From the NCBI GenBank assembly GCA_963585895.1, contig OY757947.1, positions 32,461,063 to 32,525,062 on the forward strand: a stretch of DNA of 64,000 nucleotides, written 5' to 3'. A model generated the notes under the pieces. The model searched no databases and was not told the origin of the DNA. It worked only from the letters and a program-made list of their open reading frames with translations. Below, piece after piece: positions 43,884 through 54,424 of the stretch. The first letter of the stretch is position 1; each line of letters opens with the position of its first letter. The stretch is from Sepioteuthis lessoniana. Taxonomy: Eukaryota; Mollusca; Cephalopoda; Myopsida; Loliginidae. Made by a program: the position numbers and the translations under genes.

Positions 43884-44141
43884 AATCTGTTTCTATCTAT
43901 CTATCTATCTATCTATCTCTATCTATCTATCTATCTATCTATCTGTTTCTATCTATCTATCCATCTATCTATCTGTTTCTACCTATCTATCTATCTATAT
44001 ATCTGTATCTATCTATCTATCTATCTATCAAATTGTTTCTATCTATCTATCTATCTATCTATCTGTTTCTATCTATCTATCTATGTATCTGTTTATATCT
44101 ATCTATCTATCTATCTGTTTCTATCTATCTATCTATCTGTT

Positions 44142-44196
<55 letters not shown>

Positions 44197-44337
44197 GTTT
44201 CTATCTATCTATCTATGTATCTGTTTATATCTATCTATCTATCTATCTGTTTCTATCTATCTATCTATCTGTTTCTATCTATCTATCTATCTATCTGTTT
44301 CTATCAATTTATCTATCTATCTATCTATCTATCTGTT

Positions 44338-44380
<43 letters not shown>

Positions 44381-44509
44381 CTTACCCTTCATATCTATCT
44401 ATCTATCTATCACACACTGTTTCTATCTATCTATCTATCTATCTATCTCTTACCCTTCATATCTATCTATCTATCTGTTTCTATCTATCTATCCATCTAT
44501 CTATCTGTT

Positions 44510-44574
<65 letters not shown>

Positions 44575-44935
44575 CGGACTGTTTGTACCCTTTCCTCTGT
44601 TAGTCACAGTTCGTTAAATCTATCTATCTATCTATCTATCTCCAACGGTTAACATCCATCTATGTATCTATGTATACCGCTTAGTATGCCTTCCTCTTTC
44701 TCTTTCTTTCTCTCTCTCTCTCTCTCTCTCTATCTGTTTCTATCTATCTATCTATCTGTTTCTATCTATCTATCTATCTATCTATCTGTTTCTATCTATC
44801 TGTTTCTATCTATCTATCTATCTATCTATCTGTTTCTCTCTCTCTATCTATCTATTTATCTGTTTCTATCTATCTATCTATCTATCTGTTTCTTTCTATC
44901 TATCTATCTAGCTAGCTAGCTAGCTAGCTGGCTAT
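42870..44935. repeat. TATC microsatellite mosaic with repeated modules
   Basis: About 2 kb of TATC with GTTTC interruptions. One module (CAACGGTTAACATCCATCTA, ACCGCTTAGTATGCCTTCCT, CT and TA runs) occurs near 43153, 43346 and 44643. Its partner (CGGACTGTTTGTACCCTTTC) occurs near 43266, 43445 and 44575. The long YLSI frames are repeat translations. A small mariner-type element interrupts at 43609-43805. Confidence 0.9.
43609..43805. mobile_element. Mariner-type MITE
   Basis: 197 bp with imperfect inverted ends: CGAGGGTCGTTCAAAAAGTT at the left and the complement of TACGAGTGTATCAAAAGTTC at the right, with TA at the outer edges. The end sequence is of a type I know from mariners. No coding capacity. 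Confidence 0.6.
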
Positions 44936-44969
44936 CTTTGTCTTTTCGTAACTATCAATCAATGCTTGT

Positions 44970-45155
44970 ATTAATTACTGACCAGAAACAATCCCTTTCT
45001 TGTGGATGTTAAATGTATTTCCAATTGTAAAATTATTAGCAATTAATTTAGATTAAATATAATGTTTGTATTAATTTGTGACCAGGGATAATTCTTTTCT
45101 TTTGGAAGTTGAATCTACTTCCAATAGTAAATATATTAGTAATTAATTTACATTA
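44970..45155 (+). repeat. Dispersed ~85-bp repeat, left flank of mariner
   Basis: Two tandem units (CTTTCTTGTGGATGTTAAAT and CTTTTCTTTTGGAAGTTGAA) parallel to 40511-40690, cut by the mariner at 45156. Confidence 0.75.
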
Positions 45156-46186
45156 TACAGGGTGGAACGATAAAATTGTTACCCTTGAAAAGACGACATG
45201 ATTCCATTTCCGTTTAATGAAAACCGATTTTCTTTTTTGTTGCAGACCATCTACTAGTTGGCCAGTTGTGTACAAATCCCAAGAGCGTTAGGAGCCTTCT
45301 ATCATGTCTGAAAGTGACACAATATTCAACGAGTGAGATCGGAGATTCGCCGCTATACAACCCATGCTCTCTACCGATCCAACTTATGACAACAGGACCA
45401 TTGCCAGCACCCTCATAATGCAAATTTAGATTGCCACGATTAACAGGGGCGTGCCCAGGGTGATGAAAACAAAGTTTCCGGATAGGGTTATGGTCTTTGG
45501 TGGGGTTTCAAGTGAGGGCCACATCCTGCCACCTCACATCTTCGAAGTCGGCTTGAAAGTCAACACCAAGTGTACCTGGATGGGCTGAAGTGTGTGGTGA
45601 TCCCCTGGTGCAATCAGGTGGCCGGTGGCAGACCCTGGGTGTGGAAGCAGGACTCGGCGGCAGCCAACAAGTCCAAAGAGACCCAGACTTGGCTTCAGAA
45701 GGAGTGCTACAACTTTGTACCCGTCTCTCACTGGCCCCCTCCTTCCCCGACCTGAGCCCGCTGGACTACTTCATTTGGTCATACGTCGAAAACATCACCA
45801 ACCTAATCTCCCACAACACCAAAGCCAGCCTGATCGCCGCCATCCACCGAGTATTCACCGAGCTCCTGCCGGCGCTTGTGGAAAAGGCATGCTCCCAGTT
45901 CCGGATCCGTTTCGAGGCGGTAATTGAGGCTGAAGGCGGCGGCTACATTGAATAGATATCAGCTCTACTACATAATCAAGTTACCTGAATTGATTTTTTC
46001 AATAAAAGTTTTAAAATAAAGCTGTAGTGTTGTTTTATTTAGGACGATCATTTAATCATTCCACCCTGTAGATGTCGGCTCAACTGCATAATCAAGTTAC
46101 CTGAATTGATTTTTTCAATAAAAGTTTTAAAATAAAGCTATAGAGCTGTTTTCTTAAGGATGATCATTTTATCGTTCCACCCTGTA
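45156..46186 (+). mobile_element. Mariner (Tc1/mariner superfamily), perfect inverted ends
   Basis: Left end TACAGGGTGGAACGATAAAA and the right end at 46166-46186 are perfect inverted repeats of 21 bp including the TA target. The last ~115 bp occur twice (45955-46070 and 46071-46186), and the inner copy ends in a slightly mutated terminal repeat. The interior holds a transposase remnant with its N-terminal half deleted. Confidence 0.85.
45420..45954 (+). pseudogene. Mariner-type transposase, catalytic half, two frameshifts
   Basis: In order: RVMVFGGVSSEGHILPPHIF, EVGLKVNTK, frameshift near 45569, YLDGLKCVVIPWCNQ, WVWKQDSAAANKSKETQTWL (second catalytic D), frameshift near 45735, SPLDYFIWSYVEN (third catalytic D), then FRIRFEAVIEAEGGGYIE and stop. 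Bridging the frameshift, 37 residues separate the last two aspartates, pointing to a DD37D subgroup (maT-like). The DNA-binding domain is deleted. The QDSAPAH-type motif is changed to QDSAAAN. Confidence 0.8.
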
Positions 46187-46385
46187 TATAGTGCTGATAT
46201 TTTCTCCTGACCACTGAAAAACTCTTTTATCTTTATTTTCTCCACGGTTCTACAATAAAATATATCGTACTATTCTAGTTTCTGCAACAAATGTAATGCC
46301 ACAGTTTGCCAACTGACCACAATATGCTTAATATGTTTGCACCGTACCAAATGTTGTACCATCGCTTGGGCGTGGGTTTTCAGGG
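46187..46385 (+). repeat. Dispersed repeat, right flank of mariner
   Basis: GTGCTGATATTTTCTCCTGA through CATCGCTTGGGCGTGGGTTT, parallel to 40840-41030. Confidence 0.75.
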
Positions 46386-46720
46386 TCGAATCCTATTCAT
46401 AGCAACACCGTGGGTTTTTAGGGCCGAATCTTGCGTCTGGCTGTGTCACAGATTTTCAGGATCTAATCTTGGTAACGGTGCCAAATGAATATTCAGATAG
46501 TTTGTTTATCAATCCTTCCTGTGCCCACGCCGTGTTAGAAAGATTAATCGAGAAGGATTGGCATAATTCATCCGGAAATTCTTCAGACGGTCGAGGTGAT
46601 CCTTTGGAACAAAGCTGCCGGGGTGTTGGCAACTCAAAAACAAGAAAAACTCTCCGTCAACAATTAACAATCATTTATTGTTCGATGTTCTGTATGTATA
46701 CAGTAGCGCGCACGCGAGCG

Positions 46721-46765
<45 letters not shown>

Positions 46766-47704
46766 CTCTGTAAGGATCTATGAACAGACACAAAGAGACA
46801 CCCCCCCCGCTCCCAGCTCGACAGCACTCTCTGAATGCAAAGTTCTACCTGACAACTGACCGACTTGCTAAGTGATTAATTTTTTAAAATCCGCTAACTT
46901 TTATATATTCTAATTCAAGATATCCGTGGAGGTGATGTCATCTTGCTAAACTATTGCGCCATCTCTCACGTGTCCAAAATTCACTGTTTTCATTTCTCCA
47001 ATGAAAACTTTCGCAGACAAAGTAATCCATTTTCTTGACATTTTGGCCTTCCTGTGTTGTTCGTTATGTACTCGCTCAAATTGTCTAATTTTACTTATTT
47101 TTCCACCCAAAGATTTTAGCTAACTTAACAGCTAAACTGAAAAACTCGCGGCCTAACCAAACCAGGTAATAAAATGATTAACCATCCCGGTAATTGTGCT
47201 ACAAATACTTAAAATTATTTTGCAATCCGCCAAATCTATATTAAGTCAGGACAGTTAAGTTTCATATTAAATCTAATCACTGCAAGTGTTTTAAAACGTT
47301 TCATCAATTAATATATTCAACTGTTTCTATGATCGTTGTCATATTATGGAATATGTTTTGGAGGGGGTTTTGCTCCTTTCTATGATGGTGAAAATGCATC
47401 TTTTTTAAAACGCTGACTGTTTGATTGGAAATGTTGTTCTACAAGTATAAGAATGTTGTAATCCAGTGATTTGATTTTGTGTTTAGAGTTATTTAGTTTA
47501 AAGTCAAATGGTCATTCTGACTTTACAATGTTTTTGGCCGCATGAAATAAATAAAATAGATTTTTCCTTTTGTAATTTGATTTATGTCAGATATTTAATA
47601 TTTTTTTAAATATAAAATTCGTGAATGAGTAAGTTGATTTTGCAGCATTGGTTGTTCTTAATATCAAATGGCCAGAAAAATTTACTAGACTTAATAAAAA
47701 ACGT
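46386..47704. other. Unassigned, with GA microsatellite
   Basis: GA run at 46724-46763 and a poly-C run at 46801-46808. Position 46618-46680 (TGTTGGCAACTC, CATTTATTG) may be part of an LTR but no partner end is evident. Confidence 0.4.
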
Positions 47705-47940
47705 AAAGTTGGCAATGTTAGTCAAGGATGAAGCGAAGGCTCCCTTTTCAATAGCTACTACACTCATGGTATTGGGCAGGACACTACTCCATTCCCGTGA
47801 TTGCTCCACTTTACCTTTAGTCCTTACCTTATAATGCTAAATGTTAAGCAAAGCGGCATCAAGTACCAATTTTGAGACTTTATTATGACTATTGGCGAAC
47901 ACTTTACACATTAGGCTAATGGCAGGGCCTCTATTGGAAT
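47705..47940 (-). mobile_element. SINE-C, diverged
   Basis: AGGCTCCCTTTTCAATAGCT, TGCTCCACTTTACC, ATAATGCTAAATGTTAAGC, and ATTGGCGAACACTTTACACA head. The box B region is partly deleted. Confidence 0.75.
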
Positions 47941-47947
47941 ACTCAGC

Positions 47948-48170
47948 TCAGTTAGTAGGGGCTGTAGAATATATAGACTACATCTCTGCAGAGGCTAAGA
48001 CCACCTCCCGACGAATGTCCCTGATATGAGATTAAATCATCTGATGGTAAGTCCCGTTTGGGGAATATGGAGTACTGTTTGATCATTAAACAGTTTATAA
48101 ACGAATGTGTTTGATCATTAAACTGTATGTAAACAAATGACTGATGTTTAATTGGGTTTGTAGCTGAAAG
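47948..48170 (+). mobile_element. SINE-D, partial
   Basis: CAGTTAGTAGGGGCTGTAGA, GACTACATCTCTGCAGAGG and CATCTGATGGTAAG, then directly to a shortened tail region (AAATGACTGATGTTTAATTG). Confidence 0.6.
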
Positions 48171-49082
48171 AACGCAGTATTTTTGTTTTGGCGCGTCAAT
48201 TTGTTTGACCGCTGGGGTCGACGCATATTTCCACCCAATCAGGATGACTTATCCTATTCATCCCGGACCATTGTTCCGGGCAGCGCCAAATTGGGAAAAG
48301 CCCGCCTAACGCTCTCTTCCTCAGAACGTTTCGAACGGGGCAGACGTAATTACTGTGCGCTCTCCTGTTAGCAGCAGCATCACACCATGAGGAAAGCCAT
48401 CTAATGGGTGGACCTCTTGAGTCTAGTCTCTTTGACCAAGGGTTCCCAGTTGAATATAAATTAGAAGAATTCAATCCGCCTCACACAGGAACAACTCTAA
48501 GTCGCCTTCAACTTTGGCTATGTCGACTGCGACGCAAAATACCGCTCCGCCAGCCAGCCATTTCATCCCTGGGCAACATTTCTGTAGAAATTCATATTTC
48601 TCTCCTCAAACGACCAGGACCACACTTTCATGGGCGATGCCAACATTCCTGTCCTCAACCAGCAAACACGACTTTTGCTACACTATAGCGAACATATCTC
48701 CGTCACACATTCAACAATGCCTTAACCTAACGATGCACTTTTCGCTCTGGCATTTAGCTGCTAAAATGCCTTCTCAATTCTATTACAACTTCTTTCCTTC
48801 TTTCCTTCCTACGAGACTTGCAGCATACCAGCGTAAACCCTTTATTCCATGCTGCCATTAAAGCCTTCATATAAAACCTTGCGGAATGTTCGTCTTCTCT
48901 CTCTCTCATTTATTTACCTATAAAACTTAGCGAGGAAATAGACAACGTAACCAACACACGTAACAATAAACCTTTGCTAAAGGTTTTTAGTGATATATAG
49001 TAATACTTGGAATTATTTAAGGGAAAACAAATGAACGATCTATATCGAATCAAATTATTAGTGTTGATTACCACTTGTTAAA
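48171..49082. other. Unassigned GC-richer block
   Basis: 48180-48870 is clearly GC-richer than its surroundings, with overlapping frames on both strands (for example 48514-48861, 115 codons, plus) that I cannot assign. It could be an old LTR or retrotransposon leader. The following AT-rich 48900-49080 is unrecognised. Confidence 0.35.
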
Positions 49083-49368
49083 ACTCGTGGTGTAATGGTT
49101 ATCGTCGTAGGAAATGGACACGGCGACACGAGTTCAAATCCTGAACAAGGCTGATTGCATTTTAAATTGCACTAATAAACTTGGGAAAGGTATGAATCTA
49201 ATTATTCTCCGTCCAGCTATGGGTAAATAGTAGAACAGACTGGGTTCTTCAGCCTTGGTGAGGCAACTAGTCTAGGAGAAGGAAAACTCTGAATTAAAAC
49301 CTGTTAAACTCCGGTTTAAAACTGACCTTGTTTCATTTCCTGGCCGAGCGGAGGGCTTGGTAAATAGG
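49083..49368 (+). mobile_element. SINE-A
   Basis: CTCGTGGTGTAATGGTTATC, GACACGAGTTCAAATCCTGA, TGGGAAAGGTATGAATCTAA, CTAGTCTAGGAGAAGGAAAA, and CCGAGCGGAGGGCTTGGTAA. Confidence 0.85.
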
Positions 49369-49673
49369 ATTAACTGTGTCCCTAAAATAAAATTTTAATG
49401 TTTATAGCGATGCTTAAAAAATGTGTGCAACTAAAACTGTTAGCGATATTCGAAACCATTTCAGTGAGATCAAACAAATGATTTATATCAACAAGAATTG
49501 TCCTCGTAGAATGTTTAAATCTATTTCCCTTTGTGCAAAAAAAATCACCTCTTACTCATTTAAAAATAAGACGACCAACAAACTAATGTTCTACAAATCA
49601 TTGTTATTACTATTTAACTGTCTGCAACCAAATGAATTGTGACTTATTTAACGATGTTATCAGTAAACGATAC
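49369..49673. other. Unassigned, with an unrecognised 73-codon frame
   Basis: The plus frame 49421-49642 (MCATKTVSDIRNHFSE...) is cysteine- and lysine-rich with no family I know. Context is entirely SINEs. Confidence 0.25.
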
Positions 49674-49862
49674 CCTTGGAAATGGTATGAATCCAATAAT
49701 TCTCCCTCCAGCTATGGGTAAATAGTAGGACAGACTAGGTTCTTCAGCCTTGGTGAGGCAACTAGTCTAGGAGAAGGAAAACTCTTAATTCAAACCTATT
49801 AGACTCCGCTCAAAAAATTGACCTTGTGTCATATCCTGCCCGAGCGGAGGGGTTGGTAAATA
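49674..49862 (+). mobile_element. SINE-A, headless
   Basis: Starts at CCTTGGAAATGGTATGAATC and runs to the normal tail. Preceded by TTATCAGTAAACGATAC. Confidence 0.75.
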
Positions 49863-49875
49863 TGGTTTTCAGTAA

Positions 49876-50150
49876 ACGGTGCCCGTGGTGTAATGGTTAC
49901 CGTTGCAGGAATTGGACACGGCGACACGAGTTCAAATCTTGGACTGATTGCATTTCACATAGCACTAATACTCTTGGGAAAGGTATGAATCCAATTATTC
50001 TCCCTCCAGCTATGGGTAAATAGTAGGACAGACTAGGTTCTTCAGCCTTGGTGAGGCAACTAGTCTAGGAGAAGGAAAACTCTGAATTCAAACCTGTTAA
50101 ACTCTGCTTAAAAATTGACCTTGTCCTGCCCGAGCGGAGGGGTTGGGTAA
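49876..50150 (+). mobile_element. SINE-A, complete, tandem to the previous copy
   Basis: GTGCCCGTGGTGTAATGGTT to GGAGGGGTTGGGTAATATGG. TTTTCAGTAAACGGTGC precedes and TTATCAGTAAACGATACGG follows, so three versions of one 17-mer separate two SINEs. Confidence 0.85.
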
Positions 50151-50189
50151 TATGGTTATCAGTAAACGATACGGTTACAAATTATATAT

Positions 50190-50524
50190 ATGTATAGATA
50201 TAGTTTGGTTTAGTTTTATGATATATCAACCATTATTGGTTATTTGACGCCAAATCTTCTTCATACATATATATTAGATATATATGATTTGGTTTGGTTG
50301 GATTTGATGGTATATCAACCATTGTAGGTTATTTAATGCCAAATCATTTTTATACATACATATTGAATATATATGATTTGGTTGGGTTTGATTTGGTTTT
50401 ATGCCATTCCACCATTGTACGTTATTTAACGCTAAATCCTCCTTATTCAGATATATTAAATAAACAGAATATGGTTTGGTTTTATGGCATATCAATTACT
50501 GTAGGTTATTTAATGCCAAAGCAT

Positions 50525-50571
<47 letters not shown>

Positions 50572-51200
50572 TTGGTTCGATTGGTTTTTATGGCATTTCA
50601 ACCATTGTTGATTATTTAATGCCAAATCTTCTTTAGACATATATACTAAGTATATAGGATTTGGTTTGGTTGGGTTTTATGGCATATCAACAATTGTAGG
50701 TTATTTAATGCCAAATCCTTTTTATACATATATATTAAATATATATGATTTGGTTGGGTTTGATTTGGTTTTATGCCATTCCACCATTGTAGGTTATTTG
50801 ATGATAATTCCTCTTCAGTCAGATATATTAAATATAAACGATTTGGTTTGGTTTGGTTTGGTTTTTTGGCTTATCAACCATTGCAGGTTATTTAATGGTA
50901 AACCCCCGTTACACATATATATCAAATATATATAGTTTGATTTGGTTTGGTTGTGTTTTATGGCATATCAACTATTGTGGGTTATTTAATTCTAAATCCT
51001 TTTTATACATATATACTCAGTATATAGGATTTGGTTTGTTTGGTCTTTATGGCATATAAACCATTGTAGGTTATTTAATGCCAAATCCTCTTTATACATA
51101 TATATTTAATATATAAGATTTGGTTTGGTTGGGTTTTATGGCATGTCAACCATTGGAGGTTATTTAATGCTAAATCCTGTTTATCAGTATATACTAAATA
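50190..51200 (-). repeat. SINE-tail satellite, about 11 copies
   Basis: Same unit as 34138-36640, more diverged between copies (variants ATGCCATTCCACC, TTTTTTGGCTTATCAACC). A TA run at 50527-50567 has expanded one spacer. It precedes SINE-D monomers and head in the usual order. Confidence 0.85.
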
Positions 51201-51812
51201 TAACATTTTTGAACACATTTTGTTGATGACATTTTTTAAAAGAATCTTACCCCACAGTTTCAAGTATTCCAAAATAACATATATCTAAGTGATTACTTTG
51301 TCGGTAATTTCATTTTTAAGTGAATTAGAACTAATTTCTTTGCATACTAATCTTGCTGTTGTTTCTACGCAGTTAAATGGTCTCAATAATTGCTATCTAA
51401 CACAAGCTATTCCATTCAAAATTACTTCATCGTTTACATACATTTAGATGGTTCCAAAATATTGTTATGTATCATTAAGGATTCAATGAAACATCAGTTT
51501 TTTCTTCATAAAAAGTTAATTTATCAAACAGTTCTATTTCGAACCATTCAATTTAACATAAGTCATTTGTTTGCACTCATTTTAAGTGTCAGACAGTTAT
51601 ATTAGACCCATAGATAGTACCCTGTCAGTTGCTTCCACAAAGGACGATACAGAACCTTGGAGTGATAACAAAGAAGGGGCACACTGCATTCCCCAAAGCT
51701 CCAGCAGTACTGGAACCTAACCATCAGATTGTATAGTGTCATATCCAGGATACTGGTTGGGAGGAGTTTTATCCCTCTGCAGAGATACAATCGGTGTGTT
51801 CTACTCCCACAG
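51201..51812 (-). mobile_element. SINE-D body and head with satellite tail
   Basis: Monomers (TTAAATGGTCTCAATAATTG, AGTTAATTTATCAAACAGTT) at 51300-51600 and head (CCCATAGATAGTACCCTGTC, AAAGCTCCAGCAGTACTGGA) at 51600-51812. A plus-strand shared tail (AAATAACCTATACTGG) abuts at 51830-51895. Confidence 0.75.
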
Positions 51813-51895
51813 CTGACTGAGCTTTATCTATAAAGATGATTTTGACTTAAATAACCTATACTGGTTCATATGACATAAAACCCACCAAACCAAAC

Positions 51896-52149
51896 TATGG
51901 AATATATTATTATCTAGTATGTTGTTTCCTGTCATTTCTCTAAGATTATTTGATCGACAATTGGTCCATATGTCTTGTACTTGGAAGATATGAAGTTGGG
52001 GTTTACGTTTAAATGTTCGAATGGTTCTTAAAAATTTGAGCTAATTGAGAGAGAGAGAGAAAGAGATGTGGAGTCTTATTTGAGGTTGTTATGTCCTCGG
52101 AAAAAAGCATAAAATAAGAAAAACAGGTATCAATAGAGAAGAATATAGG
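51896..52149. other. Unassigned sequence
   Basis: Short GA run at 52050-52064. Nothing recognised. Confidence 0.4.
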
Positions 52150-52935
52150 TTACATTTTACAGTCAAACAAGTAATACAATGTCCACAGTGTAGCTCGTCT
52201 GACCTACTCCCTGAGTGGATTACCGTCAAATATCTTATCCTGATAGGAAAAGTCTTATGTGTATCGAAAATTGGGCTGATACCACAGCAGTTGTAATGAG
52301 AGGGATGCGATTACGCTTTCTTGTGAGTTATTATAATTTTAGGGCTCTCCCGCCTGGAGGGTGAAAATGGCTTTTCTTGTTTTCAGTTAATTTATGGAAA
52401 TATATCTGTGCTGAGATGGGCTGTTTAAGTTTATCACTTTGTCTCTTTAGTTCGTTATTGTCTGTGTAGATTTTTCTAAGTCTAATTGTTTGTGAGTTGG
52501 GAGGGCTATCTTTGTGATCTTTGGGGTGAGAAAATCTGTAATATTGATAGCTGTGTACGTTAGTGTGTAGTGCTGTTTGTAGTTTTCTGTTCTTGTCAAC
52601 GTACGCTTAAATATCGAGAAATGAGATTGATTGTGTAAAGTTTTCGCTGTCAAATTTGGGAGAGCCATTTAAGTTGGTGAGGAAATTGTTCAATTTGCTT
52701 CTGCGGCTGTATATATGATGAATATGTAATCAATATTTTGGGCGTAAAAGAGAGAGTAATTCTTAATTTAAAGGTAGATGTATGGGTTTTAAACATTTTC
52801 TGGTAGAGGGTGGTGTATGAAGGGACTTTAACAATACCTTTTGGTCAATAGAAAATATCGATCCTTGAAGTTGAAGTTGTTTAATGCTAATATGTGTTTC
52901 AGTAGTGTTGTTATTACTCCTGTGATATATATATA
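52150..52935 (-). pseudogene. Penelope-like reverse transcriptase remnant
   Basis: Minus-strand translation, shifting frame: LKHILALNNFNFKDRYFLLT (about 52915-52860), NIDYIFIIYTAAEANLNNFL where PLEs have YIDDIF (about 52735-52680), SISFLDI and YVDKNRKLQTALHTN (52630-52560), PNSQTIRLRKIYTDNNELKR (52505-52450), RNRIPLIT, and HCGHCITCLT near 52175. Order and motifs fit the PLE palm, thumb and linker, with the second catalytic Asp lost (D to Y). The GIY-YIG domain is not seen beyond this. Confidence 0.6.
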
Positions 52936-52945
52936 TATATATATA

Positions 52946-53192
52946 TATAAAGTTGGCGGCCGTAGTCGAGGGCTACCCGAAAGTTTCCTTTTCAATAGCT
53001 ACTTCACCGAGGTGTAGGGGAGGGCGCTACTCCTTTCCATGGATTGCTCCACTTTACCCTTGATACGTACCTTATAATGCTGAGTGTTAAGCAAGGAGGT
53101 ATCAAGTACCATTTTTTAAGTCTTTGGTATAACTCGACCTGGGATTGAACCCCGCTCTCCCGGGCCATTGGTGAACATTCTACCCAATGGCC
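52946..53192 (-). mobile_element. SINE-C
   Basis: CCGTAGTCGAGGGCTACCCG, GGTGTAGGGGAGGGCGCTAC, TAATGCTGAGTGTTAAGCAA, CGACCTGGGATTGAACC, CATTGGTGAACATTCTACCC. Preceded by a TA run (52927-52949). Confidence 0.85.
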
Positions 53193-53515
53193 CAGTCGGT
53201 TGGGGCTGTAGAATACACCAACAGCATTTCTGCAGAGGAGTAAGACTCCCCCAACGAGTGTCCTGAATATGACACTAAACAATCTGATGGTGAGGCTCCA
53301 ATAGTGATAGAGCTTTAGGGAATGCTGTGTACCTCTTTATTGCCATCGCTCCTAGGGCAACTCTAGTCCGGAGTTGTAGGACGTATGGTTTAAATTGAAC
53401 TAAACTATGTACTTATGGTAAACAGAATTCTGAAAACAGAACTGTTTATATGTATAAAAATAGATTTGGCATTAAATAAACAGCAATGGTTGATATGCCA
53501 TAAAACCAAACCAAA
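53193..53515 (+). mobile_element. SINE-D
   Basis: CCCAGTCGGTTGGGGCTGTA, AATCTGATGGTGAGGCTCCA, ATTGCCATCGCTCCTAGGGC, one monomer, and the tail GGTTGATATGCCATAAAACC. It starts exactly where the SINE-C head ends. Confidence 0.8.
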
Positions 53516-53518
53516 CCA

Positions 53519-53552
<34 letters not shown>

Positions 53553-53556
53553 TACA

Positions 53557-53628
53557 ATAAGAAGGTCCACGAAGAGATTTATATTTTTTTAATTAAAAAA
53601 ATAGAAATCTCTTCGTGGACCTTCTTAT
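53557..53628. repeat. 72-bp near-perfect palindrome
   Basis: Perfect 24-bp arms (53557-53580 and 53605-53628, each containing GAAGGTCCACGAAGAGATTT or its complement) around a 24-bp centre whose middle TTTTTTAATTAAAAAA is itself palindromic. Could extrude a hairpin or be a tiny foldback element. No target duplication seen beyond the TA run. Confidence 0.9.
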
Positions 53629-53640
53629 CTTAAGTAAGTA

Positions 53641-53893
53641 AAAGTAAAGTTAGCGACCATAGTCAAGGGTGACCCGAAGGCTCCCTTTTCGATAGCTACT
53701 ACACCAAGGTGTAGGGGAGGGCGCTACTCCATTCCCTGGATTGCTCCACTTTACCCTTGAACCGTACCTTATAATGCTGAGTGTTAAGCAAGGTGGTATC
53801 AAGTTCCATTTTTAAAGTCTTTGGTATGACTCGACCTGGGATTGAACCCAGGTCTCCCGGGCCATTGGCGAACACTCTAACCGCTGGGCCAGT
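53641..53893 (-). mobile_element. SINE-C, young copy
   Basis: Nearly identical to 39893-40149. Head ends CTAACCGCTGGGCCAGTG. Confidence 0.9.
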
Positions 53894-54126
53894 GTGAGTT
53901 CGTGTGAGTGTGTGTGTGTGGGGGGGTTACCGACACCTCCACACGTGAAAGTTTCGACACAAGGCCAGTTTTTTAATGAGAGGTTAACGGATTTGATATC
54001 TGAGTTTTACGGGAAATTAGTACAATTCCAATTTTTCCCATTTGGATTAGCATGATGTTAAATAAAAACAGCCACATCCAGAATTTGTCTATTTCCTACG
54101 ATCATAAGTATTTCACTACGGGCATC

Positions 54127-54164
<38 letters not shown>

Positions 54165-54424
54165 GTGAGTGAGTGGGTTTGTGTGTGTGCTTGTGATCGT
54201 GTGTTTGTGTGTTCAAGTATTAACGGATCGTTTTCTGGTGGGAAAAACACTTGTTTCTATCAAGTTCAATGAACCAAACAAATGACCTCGTGTCAATCCT
54301 ATTTGATTGGCTACATCCGGTCAGTTTGGTCACATCCGGTCAGTTTTCTGCCACCAGAAACATGGTTTGAATAATGACTCTGACAATAAAAATAGGGCCA
54401 AGCCTAATTCCTGTTCTCAATAGG
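53894..54424 (-). mobile_element. Old SINE-A in otherwise unassigned sequence
   Basis: About 53930-54130 is a strongly diverged reverse SINE-A (CGACACAAGGCCAGTTTTTT, TTCCTACGATCATAAGTATT, CACTACGGGCATCTCC). A TA run follows at 54132-54162. The rest is unassigned, with a duplicated CATCCGGTCAGTTT at 54314-54345. Confidence 0.5.

Noticed and set aside
43770..44919. Frames of 194-277 codons made of YLSI repeats
   Set aside because: TATC has a 12-base codon cycle without stops, so all plus frames stay open. Not protein-coding.
48183..48861. Host gene exon in the GC-richer block
   Set aside because: Overlapping frames on both strands are equally plausible, no family is recognised and no splice pattern is convincing.
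49083..49160. tRNA-like sequences with box A and box B (also at 9.98, 16.85, 41.8 and 57.97 kb)
   Set aside because: They are SINE heads: no acceptor stem closes, and each is followed by the same family-specific body and tail.
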